Assembly: GCA_034927285.1 (NCBI GenBank)
Contig: JAYFQF010000008.1
Span: forward strand, 1 to 34,746
Reading direction: 5' to 3'
DNA: 34,746 nt
Source of the DNA: JAYFQF01 sp034927285
GTDB taxonomy: Bacteria; Bacillota; Peptococcia; DRI-13; UBA5745
Part shown: piece by piece, positions 1 to 8,229 of the stretch
How positions within the stretch are numbered: the first letter of the stretch is position 1
How the letters are laid out: every line of letters begins with the position of its first letter
The notes under the pieces: generated by a model
The model's input: the letters and a program-made list of their open reading frames with translations, nothing else
Told to the model about the DNA's origin: nothing
Database searches by the model: none
Made by a program: the position numbers and the translations under genes

Positions 1-56
1 TGTGTTAGGCATGCCGCCAGCGTTCGTCCTGAGCCAGGATCAAACTCTCCAATAAT
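1..56 (-). rRNA. 16S ribosomal RNA, 5' end only (partial)
   Basis: The reverse complement reads GGAGAGTTTGATCCTGGCTC followed by the conserved AGGACGAACGCTGGCGGC, the universal start of bacterial 16S rRNA. The gene runs leftward out of the window. The 5' end near position 56 is placed by analogy with Bacillus 16S, whose mature end lies six bases before GGAGAG. It is transcribed from the tandem promoters at 305-440. Confidence 0.97.
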
Positions 57-235
57 TCTTTATCTCCTCGTCTTCCGACGATTCAATTCCTCTTATTGAG
101 CTTGATGGCTCGTTGCTTTCGCTTTCGCGTTCTTTTGATGGCCTCGCGCCATCTGTCCGGGCCTCCGCCCGGCCGGTTTGACATCCCCCGGATTCCTCCG
201 GCTTCTGCCCGCTTTTTGCTTCGCTGGTTCTTTTC

Positions 236-262
236 TTAACTGTTCAGTTTTCAAGGATCTGC
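236..262 (-). promoter_or_regulatory. rRNA leader boxA-like antitermination element
   Basis: On the minus strand the leader reads CCTTGAAAACTGAACAGTTA. It resembles the CTTTGAAAACTAAAC element found in the rRNA leaders and spacers of Firmicutes, which is linked to Nus-dependent antitermination. It sits between promoter P2 and the 16S start, as expected. The role is inferred from similarity. Confidence 0.55.
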
Positions 263-304
263 TCCCTCCGCCTCATGGGCTTCCCTCTCGGCGACGGCTT
301 TTAT

Positions 305-333
305 ATCTTAACAAATGCTCCCTTTGCTGTCAA
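305..333 (-). promoter_or_regulatory. rRNA promoter P2
   Basis: The minus strand has TTGACA (333-328), a 17-base spacer and TAAGAT (310-305), close to the vegetative consensus. Transcription would start near 298 and give a leader of about 240 bases before 16S. Confidence 0.85.
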
Positions 334-411
334 CTCTTTTTTTTAACTTTTTTCGAGTTTTTCGCAGCTTTGCTCTGTTAAAATTCCTGACCAATTTGGG
401 AGGTGAAGCTT

Positions 412-440
412 ATTTTACCACCTCTTTTTCAAACATGCAA
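412..440 (-). promoter_or_regulatory. rRNA promoter P1 (upstream tandem promoter)
   Basis: The minus strand has TTGCAT (440-435), a 17-base spacer and TAAAAT (417-412), about 107 bases upstream of P2. Tandem promoters are usual for rRNA operons in Firmicutes. Confidence 0.65.
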
Positions 441-615
441 GAGGCAAATTACAATTTTTTCTGTCCGGCTCTTTTCTTTCCTGCACCCGGACGCCAAAAG
501 TCGCAAAATCCTGACCGGACCTCTGATTTTTTGCTTTTTCTTCTTAAGAGCCTGACCTGAGTCTTCATTAATATCGGCGTTTCTGTGATACGAAAGCCGA
601 AGCTTTTTCCTCGGA
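441..615. other. spacer between sdaAA and the rRNA promoters; nothing clear
   Basis: There is no convincing gene here. A weak hairpin at about 503-532 (AAAATC with GATTTT arms) could slow transcription leaving sdaAA before it enters the rRNA promoter region, but it is not a good intrinsic terminator. Confidence 0.4.
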
Positions 616-1491
616 CTACCTGCCGAAGATCTCTTTCATGTATTCCTTGCCTGCCGGTGTGGCCGCCACGCCCCCCAGAGCTGTCTCCCGCAACTCCATC
701 GGCAGCATCCTGCCCACCCGGGCCATAGCTTCCACCACCTGATCGCAGGGGATGATGCTTTTCATCCCGCCCAGGGCCATGTCCGCGCTGATCAGGGCGT
801 TTACCGCCTGGGAAGCGTTGCGCTGGGCGCAGGGCACCTGCACCAGGCCGGCCACCGGATCGCAAACCAGGCCCATGACATTCATCAAAGCCAGAGCCAC
901 CGCATTTATCGCCATGGCCGGGCTGCCCCCCTGCATCTCCGCCGCCGCCGCGGCAGCCATGGCCGCCGCTACGCCGCACTCTGCCTGGCAGCCGCCTTCC
1001 GCCCCGGCTACCGTGGCATTTTTGGTGATGATGGCGCCGACGCCGGAGGCGGTGGCCAGACCCTGCAGTGTCTCTCTGCGGCTCAAGCCCTTTCGTCCGG
1101 ACAGGCCCAGCAAAACCGCCGGCAGCACACCGCAGGCCCCTGCCGTGGGCGCAGCACAGATTTTACCCATGGAAGCATTGACTTCGCTGCAGGATAAAGC
1201 CATGGCCATTACTTCATTAATAAAGGGCCCGCAGATCGTATTGCCGGAAGAAGCATGAAGGCTTTGGGTAGAAGCAACGCCTTCGATCAGATGGCCCACT
1301 GTGGAAAGAGGTTTTTTCAGCGCTTTTTGGGCCGAGGCCTCCATGACCTGATAACGGCTTTCCAGCCGCTGAAAAATTTCTCCTTCACTCAAGCCTCCCA
1401 GCTGCTCCTCGTTTTCCAGGATCACCTGCCAAAGGGTCAGCTTCCTTTCCTCGGTCTGGGTCAAAAGCTCCTTGAAACTGTTGTACATCAT
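616..1491 (-). CDS. sdaAA: L-serine dehydratase, iron-sulfur type, alpha subunit
   Basis: This is the catalytic subunit of the two-part [4Fe-4S] L-serine ammonia-lyase, which converts serine to pyruvate and ammonia in the cytoplasm. The 291-residue length fits the family. Visible family signatures are PTAGACGVLPAVLLGLSG, the glycine-rich AGAEGGCQAECG, and the cluster-type cysteines in CDPVAGLVQVPCAQRNA. I place the start at the ATG at 1491 because AAGGAG lies seven bases upstream; a longer frame to 1557 lacks such a site and overlaps sdaAB. A second ATG follows directly at 1488. It lies 56 bases downstream of sdaAB, almost certainly in one operon. Family assignment is from motifs; the oxygen-labile cluster fits an anaerobe. 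Confidence 0.95.
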   Translation of the reverse strand: MMYNSFKELLTQTEERKLTLWQVILENEEQLGGLSEGEIFQRLESRYQVMEASAQKALKKPLSTVGHLIEGVASTQSLHASSGNTICGPFINEVMAMALSCSEVNASMGKICAAPTAGACGVLPAVLLGLSGRKGLSRRETLQGLATASGVGAIITKNATVAGAEGGCQAECGVAAAMAAAAAAEMQGGSPAMAINAVALALMNVMGLVCDPVAGLVQVPCAQRNASQAVNALISADMALGGMKSIIPCDQVVEAMARVGRMLPMELRETALGGVAATPAGKEYMKEIFGR

Positions 1492-1547
1492 AGGACTTCT
1501 CCTTTTCGGGGCGGTAAATTTCCTCCCCGTCAAAATCAATTCGCCCT

Positions 1548-2216
1548 TTATTCCCAAATATTCAGCGCCCGGACATACAAAAGGTTTTCATTTTGCTCCA
1601 GGCTTTTTACCACGTCTTCCCGGATCTCGCTGTCGGTTTCGATGATGCAGAAAGCGATGTCGCCTTTCACCTGGCGGCTTACTTTCATTACTCCGATATT
1701 AATTCCCTTTTGGGCCAGCACTCCGGTAACCTGGCTGATGACGCCGGGCCGGTCCTGCTGCCGGATAATTAAAGTGGGAGTCCGGGCGGTATATTCCGTA
1801 TCAAACCCGTTGATCCTGGTGATCTCGATGCGGCCCCCGCCCAGAGAAGAGCCGACGATCTCATTGTGGCGGCCGTCTGTCATGGTAAAGTCCAGGAGCA
1901 CCGTATTTTCATGGGCGCCCTCCAGCTCCACCTCATGAAAATCATAGGTAAAACCGGCCTTTTTTGCCAGTTCGAAGGCCTGAGCAATGGCTTCGTCGTC
2001 TTCCCGGCAGCCCATCACTCCCGCCAGCAGGGCCCGGTCGGTGCCGTGGCCTTTATACGTCTTGGCAAAAGAGCCATGGAGCCCGAAGGAAACATGGGAA
2101 AAAGGGTTGACGATAATTTCCCGGGCCACCCGGGCTAAGCGGCAGGCGCCGGCGGTATGGGAACTCGAAGGGCCGATCATCACCGGTCCCGTAACACTGA
2201 AGATGCTGATATCCAT
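1548..2216 (-). CDS. sdaAB: L-serine dehydratase, iron-sulfur type, beta subunit
   Basis: This is the partner of sdaAA, 222 residues. The N-terminus holds the family motif SVTGPVMIGPSSSHTAGA (about residues 6-23), followed by the serine-dehydratase beta domain. The C-terminal part from about residue 147 (TLIIRQQDRPGVISQVTGVL) is an ACT domain, which in this family is thought to sense serine. The start at 2216 is chosen because GGAGG sits eight bases upstream; an ATG at 2231 lies before that site and is unlikely. The gene is first in a minus-strand operon with sdaAA and is divergent from the PLP enzyme gene at 2369. Confidence 0.95.
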   Translation of the reverse strand: MDISIFSVTGPVMIGPSSSHTAGACRLARVAREIIVNPFSHVSFGLHGSFAKTYKGHGTDRALLAGVMGCREDDEAIAQAFELAKKAGFTYDFHEVELEGAHENTVLLDFTMTDGRHNEIVGSSLGGGRIEITRINGFDTEYTARTPTLIIRQQDRPGVISQVTGVLAQKGINIGVMKVSRQVKGDIAFCIIETDSEIREDVVKSLEQNENLLYVRALNIWE

Positions 2217-2276
2217 AAAGCCGCCCTCCATTGAGTTTTTTACCGTGGTAAGCTATACTGATGCCAGGACCGTCTT

Positions 2277-2335
2277 GCCGGCGAAGCCGGCGGCCGGGTC
2301 AGGCATGCTTATTTTACCCGCCTTTCGGCCGAAAG
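2277..2335. repeat. two short palindromes in the sdaAB / PLP-enzyme divergent region
   Basis: GCCGGC-GAA-GCCGGC lies at 2277-2291 and the perfect 14-base palindrome CTTTCGGCCGAAAG at 2322-2335. Both lie between the divergent starts at 2216 and 2369. They may be leader hairpins or operators; I see no clear promoter to decide. Confidence 0.35.
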
Positions 2336-2368
2336 ACAACATTAATTATAGGTGAAGGAGAGATTGCC

Positions 2369-3838
2369 GTGATTGATTTAACTGTCCATGAGGCCAATCT
2401 GGCCAAAAACGTCAGGCTGGCCAAGGAGCATAACGTAATCATCCCCACTCTTGCCCAGATGAAAGATCCCGAAAAGATCCCCGAAAAGATTAAAGAACAG
2501 TTAAAAAACTTAGGCCTTTGGGACGTAAGCCCCCTGAACCTGTTCCGCATCACCTGGAAAAATGAGCCCAAGGAATCCGGCGGCCTCTTCGGCGGCCCCA
2601 ATTTTATCGTCCTGCCAAAAGAGCTTACCGGCGTGGAGGCGAAAATTCTTTGCATGATCGGCAAGTGGTTTCCCACCGGCTGCCACAAGGTAGGGGCGTC
2701 CTTTGGCTGCCTGGTGCCGCGGCTGGTCACCGGCCAGTTTGACGCCACCTATCATAAAGCCGTTTGGCCCTCCACCGGTAATTACTGCCGGGGCGGCGCT
2801 TTCAATTCCAAACTTTTGTCCGTGCCTTCCGTGGCCATTTTGCCCGAGGGCATGAGCAAAGAGCGCTTTGACTGGCTGAAGGGAATCGCTACGGAAGTGA
2901 TTGCCACCCCGGGCTGTGAAAGCAATGTAAAAGAGATCTTCGATAAGACCTGGGAGCTGAGAACCACCCGGGAAGACGTGATGATCTTTAATCAATTCGA
3001 GGAAATGGGCAACCACCTCTGGCATTATGAGGTTACCGGCAACGCCATTGACGAGGCCTTTGAAAGCATCCGTGGCAAAAAAGGCCGTCTGGCCGCCGCC
3101 TGCTTTACCTCGGGTTCCGCCGGCACCCTGGGCTGCGGCGACTTCCTGAAAGAGAAATACCCGCAGATGAAGCTGGCGGCGGGGGAAGCTCTGCAATGCC
3201 CCACTCTTTTGAATAACGGCTTCGGCGACCACCGTATCGAAGGAATCGGCGACAAGCACGTGCCTTGGATACACAACGTAAAAAACACCGACTTAGTCAT
3301 CGCCATTGACGACGAGGACAGCCAGCATCTGCTGCGGCTCTTTAACGATCCCGCGGGCCGCCAATTCCTGACCGGGGAAGCCGGCGTGGCCCCGGAGCTG
3401 GCCGCCGACCTTTCCCTTCTTGGCATTTCCGGCATCGCCAACGTCCTTTGCGCCATCAAAACGGCCAAATACTACGAACTGACGGAAGACGACGTGGTGG
3501 TCACGGTCCTTACCGATTCCGCCGCGATGTACGGCTCCCGCATCGAGGAATTGGCCCAGGCGGAAGGCGAATACAGCCTGATGAAGGCTGCCGCTGATTT
3601 CAACCGGCACCTTTTGGGCCTGCGGACAGATCATATGGCGGAACTGAGCTACTGCGACCGCAAACGCATCCATAACCTGAAATACTACACCTGGGTAGAA
3701 CAACAGGGCAAGAGTGCGGAAGAGCTGAACGAGCTCTGGTATGATTACGACCTGACCTGGGGCGCGGTTCATAAACAGGCGGCGGAAGTCGACGCCCTCA
3801 TCCAGCAGTTCAACGAGATGACCGGCCTGCTGAAGTAA
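2369..3838 (+). CDS. fold-type II pyridoxal-phosphate enzyme, unknown substrate
   Basis: The 489-residue protein belongs to the tryptophan-synthase-beta/cysteine-synthase fold. Likely PLP lysine K107 lies in TGCHKVGASFG, the substrate-loop-like STGNYCRGGA at about 135-144, and the phosphate-binding loop SGSAGTLG at about 248-255. It is longer than typical cysteine synthases (about 300), with extra N- and C-terminal segments. I chose the GTG at 2369 because GGAGAG lies six bases upstream; the open frame back to 2261 has no ribosome site. It is followed 18 bases later by a threonine-synthase-like gene and divergent from serine dehydratase, suggesting hydroxy- or thio-amino-acid metabolism. The actual reaction is not evident; such proteins are usually annotated only as PLP-dependent enzymes. 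Confidence 0.85.
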   Translation: MIDLTVHEANLAKNVRLAKEHNVIIPTLAQMKDPEKIPEKIKEQLKNLGLWDVSPLNLFRITWKNEPKESGGLFGGPNFIVLPKELTGVEAKILCMIGKWFPTGCHKVGASFGCLVPRLVTGQFDATYHKAVWPSTGNYCRGGAFNSKLLSVPSVAILPEGMSKERFDWLKGIATEVIATPGCESNVKEIFDKTWELRTTREDVMIFNQFEEMGNHLWHYEVTGNAIDEAFESIRGKKGRLAAACFTSGSAGTLGCGDFLKEKYPQMKLAAGEALQCPTLLNNGFGDHRIEGIGDKHVPWIHNVKNTDLVIAIDDEDSQHLLRLFNDPAGRQFLTGEAGVAPELAADLSLLGISGIANVLCAIKTAKYYELTEDDVVVTVLTDSAAMYGSRIEELAQAEGEYSLMKAAADFNRHLLGLRTDHMAELSYCDRKRIHNLKYYTWVEQQGKSAEELNELWYDYDLTWGAVHKQAAEVDALIQQFNEMTGLLK

Positions 3839-3856
3839 TCAGGCAAAGGAGGCAAT

Positions 3857-5122
3857 ATGAACGCTATCCCTCAGCTTTACTCTTTGATTTGCACCTCCTG
3901 TAAAGCCGAATACGAGCCCCGGCCCGACTCCTGCACCTGCCCCAAATGCGGCGGCATCCTGGAAGTGACCTATGATTACGCCTATCTCCGTTCCCGGCTC
4001 ACCCGGGAGATTCTGGACCGGAGGCGGGAAAAGGGCATGTGGCGTTATCGGGAACTGCTGCCGACAGCCGAAGCCACCGCCCTGCACATGGCGGAAAAGG
4101 GGCTGGCCGTAGGCGGCTCTCCCCTCTATGAATCTTCCCGGCTGGCGGAAGCGCTGGGTTTTGAGCGGTTCTGGATCAAAGACGACGGCGTAAACCCCAC
4201 CGCCAGCCTGAAGGACCGGGCTTCGGCCATGGCGGTAGCCAAGGCCCGGGAGGCCGGAGCAGGAATCATCGCCTGCTCCTCCACGGGAAACGCCGCCTCC
4301 TCTTTGGCAGGCAGCGCAGCAGCCGCCGGCCTGGAAGCTTATATCTTTGTGCCTTCCCGGGCTCCCAAGGGCAAGGTAGCCCAGCTTCTGATGTTCGGCG
4401 CCCATGTGATCAGCGTGGAGGGCTCCTACGAGGATACTTTCCGGCTTTCCGCCCAGGCCATCCGGCGCTGGGGCTGGTATAACCGCAACGCCGCCATCAA
4501 TCCTTATCTTTCGGAAGGGAAAAAAACGGTTTCCTTTGAGCTGGTACAGCAGCTGGGCTGGCAGGTGCCGGATTATGTGGCCCTTTCCGTAGGCGACGGC
4601 TGCACCATCGCCGGGGTCTGGAAAGGCTTTAAGGACCTGTATGAAACGGGGCTGACCGACAAGCTGCCCCGGCTGATCAGCGTCCAGGCCGCCGGCTGCT
4701 GCCCGGTGAACCGGGCTGTGGAAGCCGGTGTGGAAACCCTGACCCCCATGGAAGAAAATACTATCGCCGACAGCATCGCCGTAGGCGTGCCCCGGAATTT
4801 CCTGAAGGCCGTCCGGGCCGTCAGGGAGTCCGGCGGCATCACGGTGAACGTCAGCGATGAAGAGATCCTTGAGGCCATGGCCCTCCTGGGCCGCACCTGC
4901 GGAGTCTTCGGCGAACCCGCCGGCGTCACCGGCACTGCCGGCGCCAAAAAGGCGGCGGAGCTGGGCCTTATCCCTGCCGGCGCCAAGGTGGCGGCCATCG
5001 TTACCGGCAGCGGCTTAAAGGATATCGCTACCGCCATTAAAGCGGCCCCGGCCCCGATCAGCGTCGAACCGGATATGGCCAGGCTTCTGGCCGAATTCCG
5101 TAAAAGCGGCGGACCTCAATGA
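3857..5122 (+). CDS. threonine synthase-like PLP enzyme
   Basis: The 421-residue protein starts with a zinc-ribbon-like segment (C12, C15, C28, C31) as in threonine synthases. The PLP lysine K119 lies in NPTASLKDRAS, SSTGNAASS at 141-149 fits the substrate loop, and TGSGLKD near the C-terminus fits the cofactor ring region. Threonine synthase turns O-phosphohomoserine into threonine, but relatives use other substrates, so I leave the symbol empty. AAAGGAGG precedes the ATG. It forms an operon with the 489-residue PLP enzyme. No other threonine-pathway gene is in the window, so a catabolic or side function is equally possible. Confidence 0.8.
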   Translation: MNAIPQLYSLICTSCKAEYEPRPDSCTCPKCGGILEVTYDYAYLRSRLTREILDRRREKGMWRYRELLPTAEATALHMAEKGLAVGGSPLYESSRLAEALGFERFWIKDDGVNPTASLKDRASAMAVAKAREAGAGIIACSSTGNAASSLAGSAAAAGLEAYIFVPSRAPKGKVAQLLMFGAHVISVEGSYEDTFRLSAQAIRRWGWYNRNAAINPYLSEGKKTVSFELVQQLGWQVPDYVALSVGDGCTIAGVWKGFKDLYETGLTDKLPRLISVQAAGCCPVNRAVEAGVETLTPMEENTIADSIAVGVPRNFLKAVRAVRESGGITVNVSDEEILEAMALLGRTCGVFGEPAGVTGTAGAKKAAELGLIPAGAKVAAIVTGSGLKDIATAIKAAPAPISVEPDMARLLAEFRKSGGPQ

Positions 5123-5164
5123 TTTTCTTCCTTCCCAAAGCTGCCGGCTTATGGTTAAAACTCC

Positions 5165-5193
5165 TTGCCAAACGCCGAAAATTCGCTTATTAT
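5165..5193 (+). promoter_or_regulatory. promoter of tRNA-Arg
   Basis: TTGCCA (5165-5170), 17 bases, TATTAT (5188-5193). Transcription would begin near 5200, a dozen bases before the tRNA. Confidence 0.75.
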
Positions 5194-5211
5194 AGTAGAG
5201 GTAATTTCTTC

Positions 5212-5288
5212 GCGTCTATAGCTCAGTAGGATAGAGAGACCGCCTCCTAAGCGGTAGGCCGCAGGTTCGACTCCTGCTAGGCGCACCA
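5212..5288 (+). tRNA. tRNA-Arg (anticodon CCT)
   Basis: A full cloverleaf can be drawn. The acceptor stem pairs GCGTCTA (5212-5218) with TAGGCGC (5278-5284). The anticodon arm is ACCGC-CTCCTAA-GCGGT with anticodon CCT, and the T arm is GCAGG-TTCGACT-CCTGC. Discriminator A and an encoded CCA end at 5288. It reads AGG codons. Confidence 0.96.
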
Positions 5289-5301
5289 TTTGACGGATCA
5301 G

Positions 5302-5354
5302 CCGAACCATTCACAGCAGGTAAAACCTGCCGGCGAAGGGTTCGGATTTTTTTT
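5302..5354 (+). terminator. terminator after tRNA-Arg
   Basis: CCGAACC (5302-5308) pairs with GGTTCGG (5339-5345) around an inner GCAGG/CCTGC stem, followed by A and eight T (5347-5354). Confidence 0.85.
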
Positions 5355-5394
5355 GCCGAATACGTACGGCTTAAATATCCGCATTTCTCCCGGC

Positions 5395-5450
5395 AAGGAA
5401 AAAGAGCCTGACCGCACCCCCTGCTGATGACGGCCTGGCTCTTTTCCTTT
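5395..5450 (-). terminator. inverted repeat, probable terminator of the TRAP-ubiX operon
   Basis: AAGGAAAAAGAGCC (5395-5408) and GGCTCTTTTCCTT (5437-5449) pair over about 13 bp with one bulged A. Read on the minus strand the stem ends in a T-rich arm. It lies downstream of ubiX and may act in both directions. Confidence 0.55.
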
Positions 5451-5522
5451 TGATGCTTTTACGCATCTCCTTCTCTGCCCCGAAATAAACCTTCCTTACC
5501 GGTCCGTTTATTCCTGGCTATG

Positions 5523-5675
5523 TTAAGGCGCGGAAACTTCTGCTGTACTTTTTTCCTTTTCACAGAAATTTTCCCCCCGCTCCTTCTCCTTGGCCGCCGC
5601 CAGAATCACCTCCGGCGTGGCCGGTCACCCACATCTAAGATATCGTGGGATGGTGTTTATTACCGCCGGAGTCAT
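5523..5675 (-). CDS. possible 50-codon frame with an in-frame TGA (selenoprotein candidate or gene remnant)
   Basis: Directly after ubiX, one minus-strand frame reads MTPAVINTIPRYLRCG, then TGA (5627-5625), then PATPEVILAAAKEKERGENF and a short charged tail ending at TAA 5525-5523. Both halves look protein-like in the same frame. Just after the TGA the RNA can fold GGCC..GCCGGA-GGUGAU-UCUGGC..GGCC, with a GGU in the apical loop as in bacterial SECIS elements. The C-G-U motif would suit a redox site. Against this, the ribosome site is weak (GGTGG about 11 bases upstream), and base composition changes near the TGA, which would also fit the junction of an inserted block with the cut-off end of an older gene. 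I do not recognise the protein. Confidence 0.25.
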
Positions 5676-5682
5676 GGGTACT

Positions 5683-6261
5683 TCAGCCACCGTTCCAACG
5701 GGTTGTCATTTGATTTTCGATCTGAAAATGATCCAGCATTCTGGCTACTGTATGACAGTAAACCGCCTCCAGATCTTTCGGCTTATTGTATAGAGCCGGC
5801 ACCGGCGGCATAATGGTAACGCCTAACCGGGAAAGCTTCAGCATATTCTCCAGCTGAATTGCCGTCAGCGGAGTCTCTCTGGGCAAAAGGAGCAGCTTTC
5901 TCCCTTCTTTCATTGTTACACCTGCAGCTCTGATGATTAAATTATTTTCCAAGCCATTTGCAATAGCCGCCAGGGTTTTCATACTGCAAGGCGCAACGAT
6001 CATTCCACGATGAAGAAAAGAGCCGCTGGCCACCAACGCACCCATATTATTTAATTCATAGGTCTGGACAGCCAGGGCAGCGACATCCGCCACAGAGTAC
6101 ATTGTTTCTATCTGTATCGTTTGCTTTGCCCAATCGGAAAGGATAAGATGAGTTTCTATACCGGCTTTTCTCAATTCTTCCAGTAACCGAATACCATAAA
6201 TCGAACCGGAGGCACCGGTAATTGCCACAACAATTCTCGATACATCTTTTTTTTCTGCCAT
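5683..6261 (-). CDS. ubiX: flavin prenyltransferase UbiX
   Basis: UbiX joins a dimethylallyl group to FMN to make prenylated FMN, the cofactor of UbiD-type decarboxylases. The 192-residue protein has the N-terminal flavin loop TGASGSIYGIRLLEEL, the central SGSFLHRGMIVAPCSMKTLA, the K..RE region EGRKLLLLPRETPL and the PALYNKP tyrosine region, all typical and complete. The ATG lies three bases after the stop of the TRAP permease gene, so it is co-transcribed and probably translationally coupled. No ubiD lies in the window; the linkage to a TRAP transporter suggests the imported acid is decarboxylated by a UbiD encoded elsewhere. That link is inference. Confidence 0.93.
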   Translation of the reverse strand: MAEKKDVSRIVVAITGASGSIYGIRLLEELRKAGIETHLILSDWAKQTIQIETMYSVADVAALAVQTYELNNMGALVASGSFLHRGMIVAPCSMKTLAAIANGLENNLIIRAAGVTMKEGRKLLLLPRETPLTAIQLENMLKLSRLGVTIMPPVPALYNKPKDLEAVYCHTVARMLDHFQIENQMTTRWNGG

Positions 6262-6264
6262 ATT

Positions 6265-8220
6265 TTACTGATCCTTAACAACCGCTATAGGGTTATTGAG
6301 TTTGGCAATCAGGTCTTCCCACTTACCGGCGGCAATTTTCCTTTTCTGATAAAGATAAAGCAGTCCGGCCAGGCCAATTCCAGCTGTATCACTAAGCCAT
6401 CCAGGCCAAATTGTCAAAAGGGCGGCAATAAAATATAAGATTCGTAAAGGCCAATTTAATAGGGTGCGCCCTACTCCACCCAGGGCAACGGCCAAAAAAT
6501 ATACGCCTATCAAGGACATGATTACTGCCGGAATAACCTGGCTGAGTCGGCCTTCCAGCAAAAGCGCCGGGTTGAATACGAACATAAATGGCACTATATA
6601 GGCCACGGCGCCTAACCGCATGCCCGTCCAGCCCGTTTTCATGGGATTGGCCTTAGCGATATTTGCCGCCGTATACGAGGCCAGGCAAACCGGGGGTGTA
6701 ATCATGGAAATAGCCGCAAAATAAACCACAAACATGTGAGCGATATATAGGGGAATTCCCAGTTCAATCAAAGCAGGCACAATCAAAGCGACTTGAATGA
6801 TATAGACTGCCGAAGTAGGTAAGCCCATGCCCAGGATAATGCCGGCAACCATAGTTAAGAGCAAGGCAAGCACGACATTCCCGTGGGACCAGGACACCAC
6901 GGCAGCAGAGAACCTGGCGCCGATACCTGTAACCGAGACTATGCCGACAATTATACCGGCAGTGGCGCAGGAGCATACCACAGGAATCGCACCTTTTGCT
7001 CCATCCTCCAAAGCATCCCATACATCCCGCAGAGTCATCCGGCGGCTCCGATCCAAAAAGCCGATGGCGAAAGAAGCTACCAAGGTGGCACAAGCAGCGT
7101 AATTAGGCGTATAACCCATGATCAGCAAGCCTACAAGGATGACCATCGGCAGAGCAAAATAACTTTTTTTTAATGCATTTTTCAGGGAGGGCAGCTCATT
7201 TTTTCCCATGCCGCGAAGTCCTAAGCGTACAGCCTCCACGTCCGCCATAAATAGCATACTTAAAAAGTAGAGCGTTCCCGGCAGTAATGCCCATTTAATA
7301 ATCGTATTGTAAGGTATTCCGGTATACTGAGCCATCAGGAAAGCCTGCACGCCCATAACCGGCGGCATGATCTGGCCTCCGGCAGATGCCGCCGCCAGCG
7401 CTCCTGCAGAAAATTCTTTGCGATAACCCACCTTCTCCATCATCGGCAGGGTAAAACCTCCTACAGTTGCCACATTGGCCACAGCGCTGCCGGAGATCAT
7501 CCCAAAAAAACCGCTGGCCAGAATAGCAACCTTTGCCGGACCTCCTCTGGCCCAACCGGCGATGGACAAAGAAAAATCCCTGAGAAAATCACCAAAGCCT
7601 GTCTTGGCCAATACAGATCCCAATAGGATAAACAGGAAAAGATAGCTGGATGAAATGGCCATTGTACCGCCAAACAGCCCTGCAGTGGTAAGATATTCAA
7701 TATCCAGCAGTAAACCCAGGGAAAAGCCGGGATGATGAAAAATGCCGGGAACCCATGGGCCGAGAAATACATAAAGAATAAAAACCAGGCAGACGATGGG
7801 CAATTGCGGCCCGGAAGTTCTCCTCGTCGCCTCCAATACTAAGGCAAGGCAACAAACACCCAATATATACTGAGAAGTAGTAAGGGGAGTAATGTAATAC
7901 ATTCGCTCAGTAACCAGATAAGTATAATTAACATAAAGATAGCCAAAGACCACCAGAGCTAATGCAACATAGATCAGATCCAGCCAATGGACCTCTTTTT
8001 TATGTTGCCCTTTCCTGCCATAGATCAAAAAAACCAGTATCAAAGCAAACATCAAATGAATTGTTCTCTGGTAATATGCCTCTAAAGTTCCCAGAAAGCC
8101 AGTATACAACTGAAAGACGCTCATGGCTACCGCAATAATAGAGACAAAGCGAAAATAATATTTATTTCTACTCTTTTCTGATAATAAAGCTGCATTTTCT
8201 TGCCCGGTCAAAGAAATCAC
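6265..8220 (-). CDS. TRAP transporter fused permease (DctQM fusion, TAXI type)
   Basis: The 651-residue membrane protein combines the small (4-TM DctQ-like) and large (12-TM DctM-like) subunits, as in the TAXI-linked TRAP fusion family. Residues about 20-160 form the first hydrophobic block. The rest holds the conserved GSAVANVATVG and GMGLPTSAVYI regions, and TPPVCLASYTAA near the C-terminus. TRAP systems use ion gradients to import organic acids. The start is a GTG at 8220 preceded by AGGAGAGG. The gene lies nine bases after the TAXI binding-protein gene and three bases before ubiX. DNA here is visibly more AT-rich than the flanks. Confidence 0.93.
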   Translation of the reverse strand: MISLTGQENAALLSEKSRNKYYFRFVSIIAVAMSVFQLYTGFLGTLEAYYQRTIHLMFALILVFLIYGRKGQHKKEVHWLDLIYVALALVVFGYLYVNYTYLVTERMYYITPLTTSQYILGVCCLALVLEATRRTSGPQLPIVCLVFILYVFLGPWVPGIFHHPGFSLGLLLDIEYLTTAGLFGGTMAISSSYLFLFILLGSVLAKTGFGDFLRDFSLSIAGWARGGPAKVAILASGFFGMISGSAVANVATVGGFTLPMMEKVGYRKEFSAGALAAASAGGQIMPPVMGVQAFLMAQYTGIPYNTIIKWALLPGTLYFLSMLFMADVEAVRLGLRGMGKNELPSLKNALKKSYFALPMVILVGLLIMGYTPNYAACATLVASFAIGFLDRSRRMTLRDVWDALEDGAKGAIPVVCSCATAGIIVGIVSVTGIGARFSAAVVSWSHGNVVLALLLTMVAGIILGMGLPTSAVYIIQVALIVPALIELGIPLYIAHMFVVYFAAISMITPPVCLASYTAANIAKANPMKTGWTGMRLGAVAYIVPFMFVFNPALLLEGRLSQVIPAVIMSLIGVYFLAVALGGVGRTLLNWPLRILYFIAALLTIWPGWLSDTAGIGLAGLLYLYQKRKIAAGKWEDLIAKLNNPIAVVKDQ

Positions 8221-8229
8221 CCCTCTCCT

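Noticed and set aside
178..560. Two short plus-strand frames next to 16S
   Set aside because: They run antisense through the rRNA promoter and leader region.
2510..3274. 254-codon minus-strand frame
   Set aside because: It is antisense to the PLP enzyme gene, whose motifs are clear; GC-rich coding DNA readily leaves such frames open.
5520..5813. 97-codon plus-strand frame after the tRNA
   Set aside because: It overlaps the ubiX end antisense and lacks a ribosome site and any protein-like pattern.
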